This document shows positions 47,341 to 56,995 of a stretch of DNA of 64,000 nt, piece by piece. Positions within the stretch are counted from its first letter, which is position 1. Every line of letters begins with the position of its first letter. This DNA is from an uncultured Haliea sp. (GTDB lineage Bacteria; Pseudomonadota; Gammaproteobacteria; Pseudomonadales; Halieaceae): NCBI GenBank assembly GCA_913061145.1, contig CAJXUQ010000014.1:29237-93236 (forward strand), given 5' to 3'. The notes under the pieces are model-generated. The model saw only the letters and a list, made by a program, of their open reading frames with translations. It was not told where the DNA came from and searched no databases. Made by a program: the position numbers and the translations under genes.

Positions 47341-47766
47341 TCAGCCCTCCTGATCCATAAACACGCCCTTGGAGGGCAACTCAGAGCCGCCCAATTCGGC
47401 CTGCTGCCTGGCGAGAAAACGGGCCAGTGCAACGGCTTCTTCGGCAGGAATCTGTCGGACAACTTCATCAGTCGCCTTGTCCATAACCGTAATAATCGTC
47501 GAGCCCAACTCCTGGTCAACAGAAATTTGCAGCGAGCGATTCACTGTCTGTATGTAGTCTGTTATGTCGCGCGTCGCCTGTGCAAGGTCCTGCGCCGTAT
47601 CACGCTGCTTTGCCTGCGGTGCTTGCCCATCCTGCGCTGGCGGCGAAGCCTTGCCGCTGGCGGCGACCTCTTGCCGGGGCAGAGTACTCTGCGCCGGTGC
47701 AGCTGCGTTGCCCGCAGGGAGCGGGGGCGCTGCGTTCACATTCGAAGGCGTGATTGAACTCGCCAT
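47341..47766 (-). CDS. flaG: FlaG-family protein
   Basis: A 141-residue protein: a Pro/Ala/Gln-rich N-terminus and a C-terminal FlaG domain (VNRSLQISVDQELGSTIITV, DKATDEVVRQIPAEEAVALA). FlaG affects filament length in polar flagellates. It lies between the fliC terminator and the fliD promoter; I see no promoter of its own, so low-level read-through from fliC is likely. AGGAT lies three bases before the ATG. Confidence 0.9.
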   Translation of the reverse strand: MASSITPSNVNAAPPLPAGNAAAPAQSTLPRQEVAASGKASPPAQDGQAPQAKQRDTAQDLAQATRDITDYIQTVNRSLQISVDQELGSTIITVMDKATDEVVRQIPAEEAVALARFLARQQAELGGSELPSKGVFMDQEG

Positions 47767-47811
47767 GATCCTATCCTCGTATCTGCGCTACTAAAGACCA
47801 AGTCAGAAGCA

Positions 47812-47841
47812 CAAAAGGGTGAGGTGGAAACCACCTCACCC
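47812..47841 (-). terminator. Rho-independent terminator of fliC
   Basis: A perfect 11-base stem GGGTGAGGTGG with loop AAA (47817-47841), followed on the minus strand by TTTTGT. It lies 30 bases after the fliC stop, as expected for a highly expressed monocistronic flagellin gene. Confidence 0.92.
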
Positions 47842-47870
47842 CAATGCCACTAGCGCATGGTCTCAGCCAC

Positions 47871-49289
47871 TTACTGCAGCAGAGCCAGCACGTTCTGGGG
47901 CTGGGCGTTGGCCTGCGCAAGCACCGAAATACCGGCCTGCTGCAGGATCTGAGCGCGCGCCAGGTTAGCCGTTTCTTGCGCAAAGTCCGCATCGCGAATC
48001 CGTGAACGCGAAGCGTCCAGGTTTTCGGAGGTGGTCTGCAGGCTCGTGACAACAGATTCGAAACGGTTCTGGATGGCACCCAGGTCGGCGCGGGAGCCGT
48101 TGATTGCAGTCAACGCAGCATCAACCGCGAGCAGTGCGCTATTTGATCCCGAGACAGTTGAAATGTCGACGGCGCTAATTGCCGTGCCAGTACTACCAAT
48201 AGTCGCAGAACTGGCTGACAAGCCGCCAGTAAACGTCACGGCGCCTGTTGTGCCAGCTGGCGCTACGTACGTGATGTCTAATGTTCCTGCAGAGACTCCT
48301 GCAGCGCCGAGGCCATAGCTGTCCAGACCTGCGCCGGTCGCACCACCAGCAGCAAAGTTTGCAACGTCAATGTTCCTACCATCCGCAGCACGCAGCTCAA
48401 CGCCAGCGCCCGTGTCCGTTGCAGTCACACCAGTGACCGCACTTTGCGCATTGATTGCGGTTACTGCGTTTGCTCGGTTGGTCACGAGGTCAGTCGTGCC
48501 AGCTATCGTAATTGTCAATCCGTTTATGTCAACGGTTGAATTCCCAGCAGCCGTTGGGGCAGAGCCACTAACGCCAGCTGCCTTTACTGTCTCGTTCGCT
48601 GTCGCGGTGAAACCTAGGCCAGACGCGTTCAGCGCGTTCGCCAAAGCTTTCGCATCACTCGCGATCGTTCCCAGCGAAGTACTGTTACCGTCGATTACGA
48701 CCGTTTGTGCTGTTGTTGCCCCAGTCGCGCTTGGGGACGTGATCGCCTGAGCAGACAACTGAAAACCTTGGAACTGACCAAGGTCGGAGGACCGAGCGCT
48801 CGTGATGCTGTCTACAGAGATCGTCTCACCCGCATTGGCACCAACCTGAAACACTTGTGAAGAAAACGTCCCGTCAAGAAGTTTGACGCCGTTGAAATTC
48901 GTCTGGCTGGCGACACGGTCGATCTCCGCAACCAACTGCGTTACCTCCGCCTGTAGCGCTTGGCGATCAGACGCTGAGTTGGTGGCGTTCGCAGACTGCA
49001 CCGACAACTCACGAATCCGCTGCAGGTTATTGGTCACCTCAGCGAGTGCACCCTCGGCGGTCTGCGCCAGAGAAATACCGTCATTGGCGTTACGCGCAGC
49101 CTGGTTCAGGCCGCGGATCTGCGCGGTGAAACGCTCGGAAATCGCCAGGCCGGCGGCATCGTCCTTGGCGCTGTTGATACGCAGGCCGGAGGACAGACGC
49201 TGCAGCGACGTGGCCACATCGTTCTGGGAGCTGTTGAGGTTCCGCTGAGCAGTCAGCGACGGAATATTGGTATTAATAATCTGAGGCAT
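47871..49289 (-). CDS. fliC: Flagellin
   Basis: A 472-residue filament protein. The conserved N-terminal D0/D1 ([40 protein letters not shown]) and C-terminal D1/D0 ([40 protein letters not shown]) are intact. The middle (about 165-400) is Ala/Thr/Gly-rich and variable, and its DNA is only about half GC against over 60% in the flanks. It is the only flagellin gene in the window and has its own sigma-28 promoter and terminator. Confidence 0.97.
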   Translation of the reverse strand: MPQIINTNIPSLTAQRNLNSSQNDVATSLQRLSSGLRINSAKDDAAGLAISERFTAQIRGLNQAARNANDGISLAQTAEGALAEVTNNLQRIRELSVQSANATNSASDRQALQAEVTQLVAEIDRVASQTNFNGVKLLDGTFSSQVFQVGANAGETISVDSITSARSSDLGQFQGFQLSAQAITSPSATGATTAQTVVIDGNSTSLGTIASDAKALANALNASGLGFTATANETVKAAGVSGSAPTAAGNSTVDINGLTITIAGTTDLVTNRANAVTAINAQSAVTGVTATDTGAGVELRAADGRNIDVANFAAGGATGAGLDSYGLGAAGVSAGTLDITYVAPAGTTGAVTFTGGLSASSATIGSTGTAISAVDISTVSGSNSALLAVDAALTAINGSRADLGAIQNRFESVVTSLQTTSENLDASRSRIRDADFAQETANLARAQILQQAGISVLAQANAQPQNVLALLQ

Positions 49290-49384
49290 GGTTTCATTCC
49301 TTCTCGTTTCGCGCCGGTTTCCCCTGTGGAATCAACGCTGGTCACCGTCCATCGGCCCGGGGAAAGTACTCCCCGCTCAACCAG

Positions 49385-49411
49385 TTAGCGGACGGTCTTG
49401 AAGGAACTTTA
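49385..49411 (-). promoter_or_regulatory. Sigma-28 promoter candidate for fliC
   Basis: Minus-strand TAAA (49408-49411), 15-base spacer, TCCGCTAA (49385-49392). It fits TAAA-N15-GCCGATAA with two mismatches in the -10 and shares CCGCTAA with the flgM promoter. The leader to the ATG is about 90 bases. Confidence 0.75.
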
Positions 49412-49433
49412 GGCGAAGTGTCAGTTTTTTTTA

Positions 49434-50636
49434 CTAGAGGAAATTGAACAGGGACAGGCCCTGGATACGCACATAGCTCTGCTGTGCCGCCTGCAGGGCA
49501 ACCAGCTGCAGGTTGAGCCGGCTGATGGCCTCGGTAACGTCCAGATCGCGCACTTCCGAGAGGGTCTCCTGCAGCTGCAGGGTGAAGGCGTCGTTGCTTT
49601 CGCGCAGGCTGTCTATGCGGTTCAGGCGCACACCCAGGTCCGCCTGCTGCTCCAGCATGCGGCCCAGCGCCTGGTCCAGGTTGGCGAGGCCGCTGGCCAT
49701 GGCGTTATTCACCGACGCCGACGCTGCGGGGCCGGTGGTGGAGGCTTTCAGGCTGTCGATGATGTTCTGCACGCTGCTGAACACGTCCTGGCGCGGTGCG
49801 GCGGGGACGGTAAAGCTGTCGCCGTCCGCCGGTGCGCCTTCAAAGGTCACGCTGGCCCCATTGAAGCTGATGCTGGCGCCGGACTGGTAGGGCCCGCTGG
49901 CCACCACCGCGGCGCTGCTGTCTGTGACCGTGTAGGTGACCGGGTCCGCAGAGGTCGGCTGGCTGAAACTGATGGTGTAGGTATCGCGGTGGTAATTGGC
50001 CGCGGCACTGCTGGCATCCACAATGGCGGTGCCGGCATTGCCGGCGTCGGCGCGGATGTCAAAGCGACCGTTGCCAGCCGGTATGTCCATGAATACGGCG
50101 CGGCCGGAGTCGCGCACCGCCAGCTGTGTATTGGGCGCCACCTGCAGGAAGCGCTGCCCTTCGTCGCCGTTGTACAGCACCTGTCCGCCGCTGCGGCTGA
50201 AGGGCTGGGTCTGGGCCTGGAAACCGGCAAACACGAACTCGCCGTTGGCATCCCGGGTGTTCGCCAGGCTGACCAGCTCATCCAGCCGCCCTTCCATCTC
50301 GGTGGCAATGGCGCGGCGGGTTTCCGGAGTCTGGGTGGCGTTATTGGCCTGCACGGTCAATTCGCGCACCCGTTGCAGCACGTCGGTAACATCCTGCAGC
50401 ACCGTGTCGGCCAGGGCGATCTGGCCTTCGGCGAGGTTGGCATTGCGCTGGAACTGGTCGAGCTGCTGCAGGTCTTCCGTCAGGTCCAGAATCTGCACGG
50501 CCGCAATGGGGTCATCCGCCGGGGTGGTCACACGCAGGCCACTGGCCAGCTGCTGCTGGGTTTTCTGCAGCTGGGCCTGTTGGTTGAGGATGTTGCTGAT
50601 CCCCTGCTGGAAAATCTGGGCGGTTGAAAGGCGCAT
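49434..50636 (-). CDS. flgL: Hook-filament junction protein FlgL
   Basis: A 400-residue flagellin-like junction protein. The N-terminus RLSTAQIFQQGISNILNQQA and the C-terminus NLQLVALQAAQQSYVRIQGL are family-typical, with a longer variable middle than in enteric FlgL (about 300 residues). It is the last gene of the flgB-L operon, 15 bases after flgK. No terminator is evident before fliC. Confidence 0.95.
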   Translation of the reverse strand: MRLSTAQIFQQGISNILNQQAQLQKTQQQLASGLRVTTPADDPIAAVQILDLTEDLQQLDQFQRNANLAEGQIALADTVLQDVTDVLQRVRELTVQANNATQTPETRRAIATEMEGRLDELVSLANTRDANGEFVFAGFQAQTQPFSRSGGQVLYNGDEGQRFLQVAPNTQLAVRDSGRAVFMDIPAGNGRFDIRADAGNAGTAIVDASSAAANYHRDTYTISFSQPTSADPVTYTVTDSSAAVVASGPYQSGASISFNGASVTFEGAPADGDSFTVPAAPRQDVFSSVQNIIDSLKASTTGPAASASVNNAMASGLANLDQALGRMLEQQADLGVRLNRIDSLRESNDAFTLQLQETLSEVRDLDVTEAISRLNLQLVALQAAQQSYVRIQGLSLFNFL

Positions 50637-50651
50637 CAGTCGGCTCCGGCG

Positions 50652-52568
50652 TTAGCGACGCGTGGCGTCGAGCAGGGTCTGGAACACGGTGTCTGCCACG
50701 GAGATCACCTGTGCAGCGGCCTGGTAGGCCTGCTGGAAGCGCAACAGGTCGGCGGCCTCCTCGTCCAGGTTCACGCCCTGCACGCTGTCGCGGGCGGAAA
50801 TCGCCTGCTGCAGCAGGGTTCCCTCGGCATCGGCGGCGGCACTGGCCTGCCGACTGCGCACGGCCACATCGGCCACCAGGCCTGCGTAGCTGTCCTGGTA
50901 GCTGGCGGTACCGCCGTCCAGGATCGGGGCAGTCTGCAGGGCCCCGAGCGCCAGCGCATTGCGGTTGTCGCCGCTGCCGTCGGTGTTGTTGGCAATACTC
51001 AGGGTATCCCCGGCGGCTGGCGTGCCCGCCAGCTCGAAGCTGAGGCCACCCAGTGTCACGGCAAGGCCCCCGCTGTCGGTAGCCGGGTCGTAGGCAATGG
51101 GACCGCCGGCGCTGCCCGCCACATCGTAGCCGGGCACGCCCGCGCCCAGTGCATCTGGGTTGAAGGTGAGCGTGATGGCGCCAGCCAGCGGCAGCCCCGC
51201 GACGCTGTCCACCGCGAGCGACGAGAGCCGCGCATCGCCCAGGTTGGCGCTGCCAGTGCTGCTGCGCACCGGGCTGGCGGCGGCAAAGGCCGCTGCGTCG
51301 GTCAGTTCCACCGCAAACAGGTTGGCACCCTGGGCTACCGGTTGCACCAGGAAGCTGTCACCGGCCGCCGGCGTACCGCTGATGTTGATGTCCACGCCAT
51401 CGATGCTGAATGCCGGGCCGGCGCCGGTCTGGGTGGCGCCGGTCTGCTGGTTGCGCAGGGTCCACTGGCTGCCGTCGAAACTCAGGCGGTAGTCCGCCCC
51501 CGTGAGCTGCCCCACATCCGCCAGTGCCGCAGTGACCGTGGCGCTGCCCGTGTTGCCGCTCGACCCCGACACCGCAGGTTGCAGCGGCCGGAAAAAATTG
51601 CCCCCGAGCTGGCCATTCAGGTCCATGCCCTCGCTGTGCTGGGCATTGAAGGTCGCAGCAATCCCCGCAGCCAGCAGGCCCAGCTCATTGCGCGTGCTGT
51701 CCAGCACGCCGCCCCGGAAGGACAGGGCAGCACCCAGCTCACCGCCGCTCAGGAAGCGGCCGATATCGGTGCTGGACGCCAGCCCGGCAATGCCCACATT
51801 CACCCGTGTGGCATCAAAGGGGTCACGGAAGGTCTGCAACTGGCTGGCAGTGAAACCCACCACCAGCGCCTGGCCGTTGCCCACCAGCACGTTCACCGCG
51901 CCGTCATCCTGGGTCACGGTGGTCACGCCCACTTTTTCCGCCAGGCGGTTGATCGCCTGGTCCCGGGCATCCAGCAGATCGTTGGGCGGCTGCCCGCCGC
52001 TTTGCGTGGTGGCCCGCACCACCTGCTCGTTGAGGGACGCAATGTTGCTGGCCAGCGCGTTGATGTCACTGACCGTGGTGGTAATGCGCTGGCTGACCTC
52101 ACTGTTAAGGCTGCGCAGCTGGGTATCCAGCGTCTGGAAGCGCCCTGCCAGCTCATTGGCTTCGCCCAGCAAGACCTTGCGCTCCGGGATTGAGCCCGGG
52201 TTGTTCGCCACATCCTGCAGCGCGCCAAAAAAGCGCTCGATGCCGGGGGCTATACCGACAGACGGGTCCGCCAGCAGGCTGTCAATGCGGGAGGTGAGAC
52301 TGCTGAGGGTGCTGAATCCGGCGCTGGAGGAGCTGCGGCTGCGCACGTCCTGGGCCAGGAACTGGTCGTAGCTGCGGGTGATGGAGTCCACCTTCACACC
52401 GGTGCCGAGGAAACCCGCGCCGGTCGCTTCCGGCGGCAGGGTGGCGAAATTCACCCGCTGGCGGCTATACCCCGCCGTGTTCACGTTGGCGATGTTCTGG
52501 CCGGTCGTAGAGAGCGCCCGCTGCAATGAGAGCAGCGCAGAAGTCCCGATGTTGAGCAGATCCGCCAC
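50652..52568 (-). CDS. flgK: Hook-filament junction protein FlgK
   Basis: A 638-residue hook-associated protein with the conserved N-terminus LLNIGTSALLSLQRALSTTG-QNIANVNTAGYSRQ and C-terminus VNLDEEAADLLRFQQAYQAA. The middle has inserted repeats of GDSFLV/GDTLSI type blocks. It bridges hook and filament with FlgL. It follows flgJ by 19 bases. Confidence 0.96.
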   Translation of the reverse strand: MADLLNIGTSALLSLQRALSTTGQNIANVNTAGYSRQRVNFATLPPEATGAGFLGTGVKVDSITRSYDQFLAQDVRSRSSSSAGFSTLSSLTSRIDSLLADPSVGIAPGIERFFGALQDVANNPGSIPERKVLLGEANELAGRFQTLDTQLRSLNSEVSQRITTTVSDINALASNIASLNEQVVRATTQSGGQPPNDLLDARDQAINRLAEKVGVTTVTQDDGAVNVLVGNGQALVVGFTASQLQTFRDPFDATRVNVGIAGLASSTDIGRFLSGGELGAALSFRGGVLDSTRNELGLLAAGIAATFNAQHSEGMDLNGQLGGNFFRPLQPAVSGSSGNTGSATVTAALADVGQLTGADYRLSFDGSQWTLRNQQTGATQTGAGPAFSIDGVDINISGTPAAGDSFLVQPVAQGANLFAVELTDAAAFAAASPVRSSTGSANLGDARLSSLAVDSVAGLPLAGAITLTFNPDALGAGVPGYDVAGSAGGPIAYDPATDSGGLAVTLGGLSFELAGTPAAGDTLSIANNTDGSGDNRNALALGALQTAPILDGGTASYQDSYAGLVADVAVRSRQASAAADAEGTLLQQAISARDSVQGVNLDEEAADLLRFQQAYQAAAQVISVADTVFQTLLDATRR

Positions 52569-52587
52569 AGTGAGCCTCGGTCAGGGT

Positions 52588-53610
52588 TCAGGCGGCCTCG
52601 GGCCGCCGGTCAGAAAGGGTTGGCGGCAGCTGGGCGGAATTCTTTAGCTCCGCCACGGTCTCCGCCAGGCTGCCACGCTGCAGGATCGCGAGGATTTTGT
52701 CGGCGTAAGCCGGGTCCGTCGCATAGCCCGCCGCCTGCAGTTCGCGCAGGTAGGCCTCGGGCTCGGCCGCGCTGGCCAGTGCCTCCTGATAGCGCGGGGC
52801 ACCGCGAATGAGGTCGACATAGTCGGCAAATGACTCCGCCGTGCTGCCGTACACGCGGAAGGACGCGCGCTCCAGCCGGGCCGCTGCACCGTCATACTCC
52901 ACGGTTTGCACCGTGGTGGTGGGGCCCTGCCAGCCGCGCCCGGCCTTGATGTTGAACAGGTTGTGGCTGCTGCCGGCAGCCGCCGGCAGTGCGCGCTGGC
53001 CCCAGCCGGTTTCCAGCGCCGCCTGCGCAATCAGTACTGCCGGGTCCACGCCGAGTTCGGCAGCGGCGGGCACCGCCTGCGGCCACAGTTCACGGACGAA
53101 GTCCTCGGGGGCGGTGGGCGGTGCCGGCGGCCGGCCGGCGGCGGCCAGCGGCGGCTGTGCGGCGGGCGCTGCAGCGCCAGTCTCCAACGCTGTGCCACCG
53201 GGGGCTGCGGGGGCCCGGCTGTAGCGTGCCGGCGGCAGCAGCGTTGACGCCTGCCCGCCCTGTGGCGGCAGCAGGGGCTGGGCAGTCTCCGCGGGCGCAG
53301 CATCGCTCACCGCACCCGCCGCCTGCAGCTGCTCCACCAGCACCTGCGCCAGGCCCAGTCCACCGTGGTCCGCAAGGTCCACGGACAACTGCTGGTCAAA
53401 CATCTGCTGCCAGTTCTTCAGCTGATTGCTGTTGAACAGGCCGCCCTCCGGCGTGGCATCGCGCATGGCTTTCAGCATCTGCTGCACGAAAATCGCTTCA
53501 AACTGCGCCGCAACCGGCTCCGCTGCGGCGGCCGCATCCTGCCGGGCATCGCGCCGCAGTGCCGCGAGGCCGCTGAAGTCGTGGTACAGAGATGCCTGTG
53601 CCGCCTGCAT
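52588..53610 (-). CDS. flgJ: FlgJ, rod-binding protein with peptidoglycan hydrolase domain
   Basis: A 340-residue two-domain protein. The N-terminal rod-binding part (about 30-100: AAQFEAIFVQQMLKAMRDA) caps the growing rod. A Pro/Ala linker joins the C-terminal glucosaminidase domain (about 170-320: ELGVDPAVLIAQAALETGWG with a putative catalytic Glu, HNLFNIKAGRGWQGP) that opens the peptidoglycan for the rod. This dual form is typical of beta- and gammaproteobacteria. Confidence 0.96.
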   Translation of the reverse strand: MQAAQASLYHDFSGLAALRRDARQDAAAAAEPVAAQFEAIFVQQMLKAMRDATPEGGLFNSNQLKNWQQMFDQQLSVDLADHGGLGLAQVLVEQLQAAGAVSDAAPAETAQPLLPPQGGQASTLLPPARYSRAPAAPGGTALETGAAAPAAQPPLAAAGRPPAPPTAPEDFVRELWPQAVPAAAELGVDPAVLIAQAALETGWGQRALPAAAGSSHNLFNIKAGRGWQGPTTTVQTVEYDGAAARLERASFRVYGSTAESFADYVDLIRGAPRYQEALASAAEPEAYLRELQAAGYATDPAYADKILAILQRGSLAETVAELKNSAQLPPTLSDRRPEAA

Positions 53611-53619
53611 GACGCGCCC

Positions 53620-54732
53620 CTAGATCACAATCAACTGGGCGCGCAGGGCACCCGCCTGCTGCAGCGCCTCGAGGATCGCTATCAGGTCCCCGGGGGCCGC
53701 GCCCACGCCGTTTACCGCAGCGACCAGTTCCTGCAGGGTGATGCCCGCATCGAGCAGGAACATGCGCGCGTTTTCCTGCTCCGCCACCACTTCGGAATCC
53801 GGGGTGACCACGGTCTCGCCGCCCGCGAAGGCACCGGGCTGGCTCACGTTGATGTCTTCGGAGACGGTCACCACCAGGTTGCCGTGTGCCACCGCCGCGG
53901 TTTCCACCCGCACATCGCTGCCAATAACGATGGTGCCGCTGCGCGAGTTGACCACCACCCGCGCCGGCGCCGACGCGGGATCGACCTGCAGGTTTTCGAC
54001 GATGGAGACAAAGGCAACGCGGTCCGCCAGATCCGCAGGTGCCTGCACCTCGATGGACACGGCGTCAATCGGCTGCGCCGTGCCCACGCCCAGTGCGGCG
54101 TTGATAGAGCCCGCCACGCGCTGCGCGGTGGTGAAGTCCGGCGCATTGAGGTTCATGATCAGGGTCGGCGCGGTGGCGAAGGGGCTGTCCACCGTGCGCT
54201 CCACGGTCGCGCCGTTGGGAATGCGGCCCGAGCTGGTGGCGTTGACCGTCACCCGGGAGCCGTCCGCGCCCTCGGCGCCAAAGCCGCTGACCAGCAGCGA
54301 ACCCTGTGCCAGGGCGTAGGTTTCACCGTTGGCGGCTTTCAGCGGCGTCATCAACAGGGTGCCGCCGCGCAGGCTCTTGGCGTTGCCCAGCGAGGAGACG
54401 GTCACGTCGATGGTCTGCCCCGGCTTGGCGAAGGCCGGCAGGTCCGCGTGCACCATGACCGCGGCGACGTTGGTCAGCTGCGGGTTGACGTTGGCAGGGA
54501 TGTTCACCCCCAGCTGTGCCAGCATGCTCTTCAGGCTCTGGATGGTGAACGGCGCCTGAATGGTCTGGTCACCGCTGCCGTCCAGGCCCACCACCAGGCC
54601 GTAGCCGATCAACTGGTTGCTGCGCACGCCGTTGACGCTGGCGATATCCTTGATGCGTTCGGCGCTGGCCTGGGAGGACAGCAGCAGCACCAGCAACAGC
54701 GGGCAGAGACGGGACCAGAGTAGGGTTAGCAT
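53620..54732 (-). CDS. flgI: Flagellar P-ring protein FlgI
   Basis: A 370-residue periplasmic protein with a signal peptide (cleavage near SSQASA-ER), then [32 protein letters not shown] and the C-terminal domain ending [20 protein letters not shown]. It forms the ring in the peptidoglycan layer. Nine bases separate it from flgH and flgJ. Confidence 0.97.
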   Translation of the reverse strand: MLTLLWSRLCPLLLVLLLSSQASAERIKDIASVNGVRSNQLIGYGLVVGLDGSGDQTIQAPFTIQSLKSMLAQLGVNIPANVNPQLTNVAAVMVHADLPAFAKPGQTIDVTVSSLGNAKSLRGGTLLMTPLKAANGETYALAQGSLLVSGFGAEGADGSRVTVNATSSGRIPNGATVERTVDSPFATAPTLIMNLNAPDFTTAQRVAGSINAALGVGTAQPIDAVSIEVQAPADLADRVAFVSIVENLQVDPASAPARVVVNSRSGTIVIGSDVRVETAAVAHGNLVVTVSEDINVSQPGAFAGGETVVTPDSEVVAEQENARMFLLDAGITLQELVAAVNGVGAAPGDLIAILEALQQAGALRAQLIVI

Positions 54733-54741
54733 CAGCGTGCC

Positions 54742-55434
54742 TCAGAAGGGAACCAGGGGGCTCATGAAGAACCGGGTCAGCCACCCGGGCGTGTTGGCTT
54801 CCTGACCGACGCCGGTGCCACTGTAGGAAATGCGCGCGTCGGCAATCAGGGTGGAGGAAATGGTGTTGGTGGGGCTGAGGTCCTCCGGGCGGATAATGCC
54901 GCGCAGGCGGATGTACTCATCCCCCTGGTTGATGTTGATCCACTTCTCGCCCTGGATATACAGATTGCCGTTGGGCAGCACCTGCGCCACCTGCACCGCG
55001 ATGGAGCCGCGCAGGCTGTTGCTCTGGCCCAGGGCAGCCTCACCGGAGAAGGCGCTGGCGCCGTTGATATCCACCCCAAGGTTGTAGCGGCCGTTGACGG
55101 TGACCGGCTGGCCGAACACGGTGGGGCTGGTCAGGTTGATCTCGCTGCTCTTGTCCAGCTCGGTGTCGCTGCTCTTGCTGCCGGTGGTGGCCTCGACCAG
55201 TACCACGCTGACAATATCGCCCACCTGTACCGCGCGCGTGTCACTGAACAGCGACATCGCCTGCGAGGACACGTACACACCGCCATTGGTGGGCGGTTTC
55301 GGCAACAGGGAATAATCGATGGGATCCACCGGCCCGTACAGCTCGTGGCTCTTCTCGGGCACACCGCCGCAGCCCGCCAGAAGAACCAGGCCGGCCGCGA
55401 GCATCACAGGTTTCAGGGAAGCGCGCACGATCAC
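54742..55434 (-). CDS. flgH: Flagellar L-ring lipoprotein FlgH
   Basis: A 230-residue outer-membrane lipoprotein. The signal peptide has a lipobox LLAGC, giving Cys at about residue 22. The conserved blocks VQVGDIVSVVLVEATTGSKS, NSLRGSIAVQVAQVLPNGNL and EYIRLRGIIRPEDL are present. It forms the L-ring. Confidence 0.97.
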   Translation of the reverse strand: MIVRASLKPVMLAAGLVLLAGCGGVPEKSHELYGPVDPIDYSLLPKPPTNGGVYVSSQAMSLFSDTRAVQVGDIVSVVLVEATTGSKSSDTELDKSSEINLTSPTVFGQPVTVNGRYNLGVDINGASAFSGEAALGQSNSLRGSIAVQVAQVLPNGNLYIQGEKWININQGDEYIRLRGIIRPEDLSPTNTISSTLIADARISYSGTGVGQEANTPGWLTRFFMSPLVPF

Positions 55435-55437
55435 TCC

Positions 55438-56223
55438 TTACAGGTTGTTGGAGACGAACTGGAGCATCTGGTCAGCGGTGGAGATGGCCTTGGAGTTCAT
55501 CTCGTAGGCGCGCTGGGTTTCGATCATGTTCACCAGCTCCTCCACCACATTCACGTTGGAGCTTTCCACATAGCCCTGAACCACCGTGCCCAGGCCGTTG
55601 ATCCCCGGGTTGCCGGGCTGCGGCGCACCGCTGGCGCCGGATTCCACCAACAGGTTCTCGCCGCGCGCCTGCAGGCCGGCCGGGTTGATGAAGTCGGTGA
55701 GCTGGATATTGCCCACCTGGCTCACCGCGGCGCTGCCCGGCACCGTGACCGATACCGTGCCATCGCCACCGATGCTGATGGAGGTCGCGTTCTGCGGGAT
55801 GGTGATGGGCGGCTGCAGCTGGTAGCCGGCAGAGGTCACCACAATGCCCTGGTCGTTGATCTGCAGGGAGCCGTCGCGGGTGTACGCCTGGGTACCATCC
55901 GGCAGCAGGATCTCGAAGAAACCGCGGCCCTGGATAGCGAGGTCCAGCGAGTTGTCGGTTTTGGTCAGGTTGCCCTGGGTGAACAGCTTTTCGGTCGCCA
56001 CCACCCGCGTGCCGGTGCCGATCTGCAGGCCCGAGGGCAGCAGCGTGTCCTGGGAGGACTGGGCACCCACCTGACGCACATTCTGATACACCAGGTCCTC
56101 AAAAATCGCGCGACTGCGCTTGAAGCCCGTAGTGCCGACGTTGGCCAGGTTGTTGGCAATGGTCGACATGCGCGTCTGCTGCGCGTCGAGGCCGGTCTTG
56201 GAAATCCACAGTGACTGTGACAT
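55438..56223 (-). CDS. flgG: Distal rod protein FlgG
   Basis: A 261-residue rod protein with the N-terminal [20 protein letters not shown], the FlgG-specific linker region ([20 protein letters not shown]) and the C-terminal [20 protein letters not shown]. Length and both ends are canonical. Confidence 0.97.
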   Translation of the reverse strand: MSQSLWISKTGLDAQQTRMSTIANNLANVGTTGFKRSRAIFEDLVYQNVRQVGAQSSQDTLLPSGLQIGTGTRVVATEKLFTQGNLTKTDNSLDLAIQGRGFFEILLPDGTQAYTRDGSLQINDQGIVVTSAGYQLQPPITIPQNATSISIGGDGTVSVTVPGSAAVSQVGNIQLTDFINPAGLQARGENLLVESGASGAPQPGNPGINGLGTVVQGYVESSNVNVVEELVNMIETQRAYEMNSKAISTADQMLQFVSNNL

Positions 56224-56235
56224 GGCCTGAATTCC

Positions 56236-56976
56236 TTATTCGAGTCGCATTAATTGGGTTGACGCCGTATCCAGCTCCTGGGCCGTGGACATCATGCGTA
56301 CATGCATTTCGTACTGTCGTGCCAGCTCGATCATGTGCACCATCGCGGACACCGGATTGACGTTGCTGGATTCCAGCATGCCCGAGGCCAGCCGCACTTC
56401 GGCGGCGGGGGCCGAGGCCAGGCCGTCTCCAGCGCGCAGCAAACCGTCCGGGCCCTTGTCGATCTGATCGGCCGGCGGGTTGACCAGCTTGATGCGATCC
56501 AGCACCGCCACGGCGTTGATCTGCTCACCCAGCGGCACGATCGACACGGTGCCGTCGGAGCCCACAGTCAGTGAGCTGAACGGCGGCAGGGCAATCGGCC
56601 CGCGCTCGCCGAGTACCGGCTGTCCGCCACCGTTGACCAGCTGACCGAACTCGTCCACCCGCAGATCGCCGCGGCGCGTGAGGGCCTCAGTGCCATCCGG
56701 GGCCTGCACCGCGATCCAGCCTTCGCCGACCAGCGCAACATCGAGGTCGCGTCCGGTCTGCTCCAGGCTGCCGGGTGCCAGGTCGGTGCCCTTGCGCTTT
56801 TCGATCGTGTACACGCGGCTGGCAGCACCCACGCCGTCGAGGTAGCGGCTTTCCGCGCTCACGAGGTCCGCCTTGAAACCGGGCGTCGCGGCGTTGGCCA
56901 GGTTGTGGCTGTTGGCGGCCTGCGCCAGCATCATTTCCTGGGCGCCGGAGGCGGCGATGTAGACGAAGTGATCCAT
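56236..56976 (-). CDS. flgF: Proximal rod protein FlgF
   Basis: A 246-residue rod protein: HFVYIAASGAQEMMLAQAAN, SHNLANAATPGFKADL and the C-terminus MIELARQYEMHVRMMSTAQE. Shorter than FlgG and lacking its linker, consistent with FlgF. It sits between flgE and flgG as usual. Confidence 0.95.
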   Translation of the reverse strand: MDHFVYIAASGAQEMMLAQAANSHNLANAATPGFKADLVSAESRYLDGVGAASRVYTIEKRKGTDLAPGSLEQTGRDLDVALVGEGWIAVQAPDGTEALTRRGDLRVDEFGQLVNGGGQPVLGERGPIALPPFSSLTVGSDGTVSIVPLGEQINAVAVLDRIKLVNPPADQIDKGPDGLLRAGDGLASAPAAEVRLASGMLESSNVNPVSAMVHMIELARQYEMHVRMMSTAQELDTASTQLMRLE

Positions 56977-56995
56977 CAGCTACGCTCGGCGTGGA

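Noticed and set aside
53365..54723. 452-codon plus-strand frame opposite flgI and flgJ
   Set aside because: Arg/His/Gln-rich antisense shadow of conserved flagellar genes.
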